DNA from: Clostridia bacterium
GTDB lineage: Bacteria > Bacillota > Clostridia > Oscillospirales > Acutalibacteraceae
Direction of reading: 5' to 3'
Assembly: GCA_900763035.1 (NCBI GenBank)
Contig: CAAFIS010000344.1
Location: 1-5,860 of the forward strand
DNA: 5,860 nt
The notes beneath the pieces are model-generated. The model ran no database searches, had not been told where the DNA came from, and saw nothing but the letters and a program-made list of their open reading frames with translations. A program made the translations under genes and the position numbers. Shown here one piece after another: positions 5,399 through 5,860 of the stretch; within the stretch, counting starts at the first letter, position 1; every line of letters begins with the position of its first letter.

Positions 5399-5860
5399 CG
5401 TTCTCCCCTCCAAAGCTGATCAGCATCGTACCGCGGCTGTCTGCCGCGGCGAGCACCTCATCGGTCACCTGACGTCCGGCAGGGCAGACATAGGAGCAGG
5501 CACCGCAGCCGTCGCATGCCTGCGCGTCAAGATGCTGCAGGCGCTCGTAATGCATGTTCTCCAGCCGCCGCGCGATCTCGTACGGCAGCAGTCCGGCGTG
5601 GCACACCGCCGCGCAGCGCCCGCAGCCCATGCACGGCCCGGCCGTGCGGGAGAACGGGTGAGCAAGCGACAGCACGGTGTCCGTCCCCGGCAGCAGCGGC
5701 GTGTGTACGTCCGGACAGGCGATGCCGGTCATCGCGTCGCCCAGCACGCATTCCGCCGCCGGGTCGGCTCCGTAGGCGGACAGCAGCTCGCCGATGTCCG
5801 TGCCGTAAGGCACGCGCACGTTGGCGCTCTCCGGCACGCCGTCGCCGCCGACGGTCACCA
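5391..5860 (-). CDS. rnfC: RnfC-like subunit, C-terminal part (5' end outside window)
   Basis: This is the C-terminal roughly 155 residues of the peripheral RnfC subunit. In standard Rnf it binds FMN and two [4Fe-4S] clusters and exchanges electrons with NAD(H) on the cytoplasmic face. Counting from the GTG at 5858 (only a frame landmark; the gene continues past the edge), residues 1-66 match the SLBB-like segment typical of the family: VTVGGDGV, RVPYGTDIGELL, VLGDAMTGIA. Two ferredoxin motifs follow: Cys76, 79, 82, 86 (CMGCGRCAAVC) and Cys115, 118, 121, 125 (CDGCGACSYVC). All eight ligands are intact. The residue after Cys86 is His instead of the usual Pro. The protein ends 30 residues after the last cysteine, with a run GGENDE that also encodes the rnfD ribosome binding site. 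Its TGA stop overlaps the rnfD start. Confidence 0.9.
   Translation of the reverse strand, partial: VTVGGDGVPESANVRVPYGTDIGELLSAYGADPAAECVLGDAMTGIACPDVHTPLLPGTDTVLSLAHPFSRTAGPCMGCGRCAAVCHAGLLPYEIARRLENMHYERLQHLDAQACDGCGACSYVCPAGRQVTDEVLAAADSRGTMLISFGGENDE
5407..5411 (-). promoter_or_regulatory. Ribosome binding site deciding the ATG start of rnfD
   Basis: GGAGGGGAG on the minus strand (GGAGG at 5411-5407) is 8 bases before the ATG at 5398-5396. The upstream in-frame TTG at 5413 overlaps this site, so it is an unlikely start. Confidence 0.75.

Noticed and set aside
3122..5860. The operon as a standard, complete Na+/H+-pumping Rnf complex
   Set aside because: rnfG is absent from its place, rnfB is not in view, and three of the four intramembrane cluster cysteines are replaced, so the textbook function should not be transferred without checks.

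Overview
The window looks like a chromosomal segment of a GC-rich Gram-positive anaerobe. My best guess is a high-GC clostridial (Oscillospiraceae-like) lineage. This rests on strong AGGAGG-type ribosome binding sites, an Rnf-type membrane complex, a DUF4153/DUF4173-type membrane protein and a membrane-anchored DUF4015-like glycoside hydrolase. The taxonomic guess is inference; no marker gene is present.

Layout: two convergent transcription units. On the plus strand (2-1744) lies the 3' portion of a polytopic membrane protein of the DUF4153/DUF4173 kind. Its reading frame is open through the left edge, so its start lies outside. It ends in a strong hairpin terminator (about 1758-1807), which probably also serves the opposing transcript. 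On the minus strand, read from the right edge leftward, are the C-terminal part of rnfC (5860-5391), rnfD (5398-4394), rnfE (4401-3736) and rnfA (3739-3122). They are joined by overlaps of 8, 8 and 4 bases, so they are very likely one translationally coupled operon. After a 45-base gap holding a perfect 8-bp hairpin comes a membrane-anchored TIM-barrel protein resembling the DUF4015 putative glycoside hydrolases (3076-1886), probably on the same message.

What stands out is the Rnf cluster. The usual order is rnfCDGEAB (or rnfBCDGEA). Here rnfG, which encodes the covalent-FMN electron carrier, is absent between rnfD and rnfE, and no room is left for it. rnfB does not follow rnfA. By motif alignment, three of the four cysteines that hold the intramembrane [2Fe-2S] cluster between RnfA and RnfE are replaced: RnfA Ser37 and Asn124, and RnfE Leu125. 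Only RnfE Cys41 in GLCP remains. The flavin-attachment motif of RnfD is also weakened (AGATP). The eight [4Fe-4S] cysteines of RnfC are intact, and all four frames are clean and coupled, so this does not look like random decay. My inference is a reduced or repurposed Rnf-like complex that cannot run the standard ferredoxin-to-NAD route across the membrane.

There is no gene-free stretch above 300 bases. I see no tRNA, rRNA, CRISPR array, insertion sequence or attachment site.
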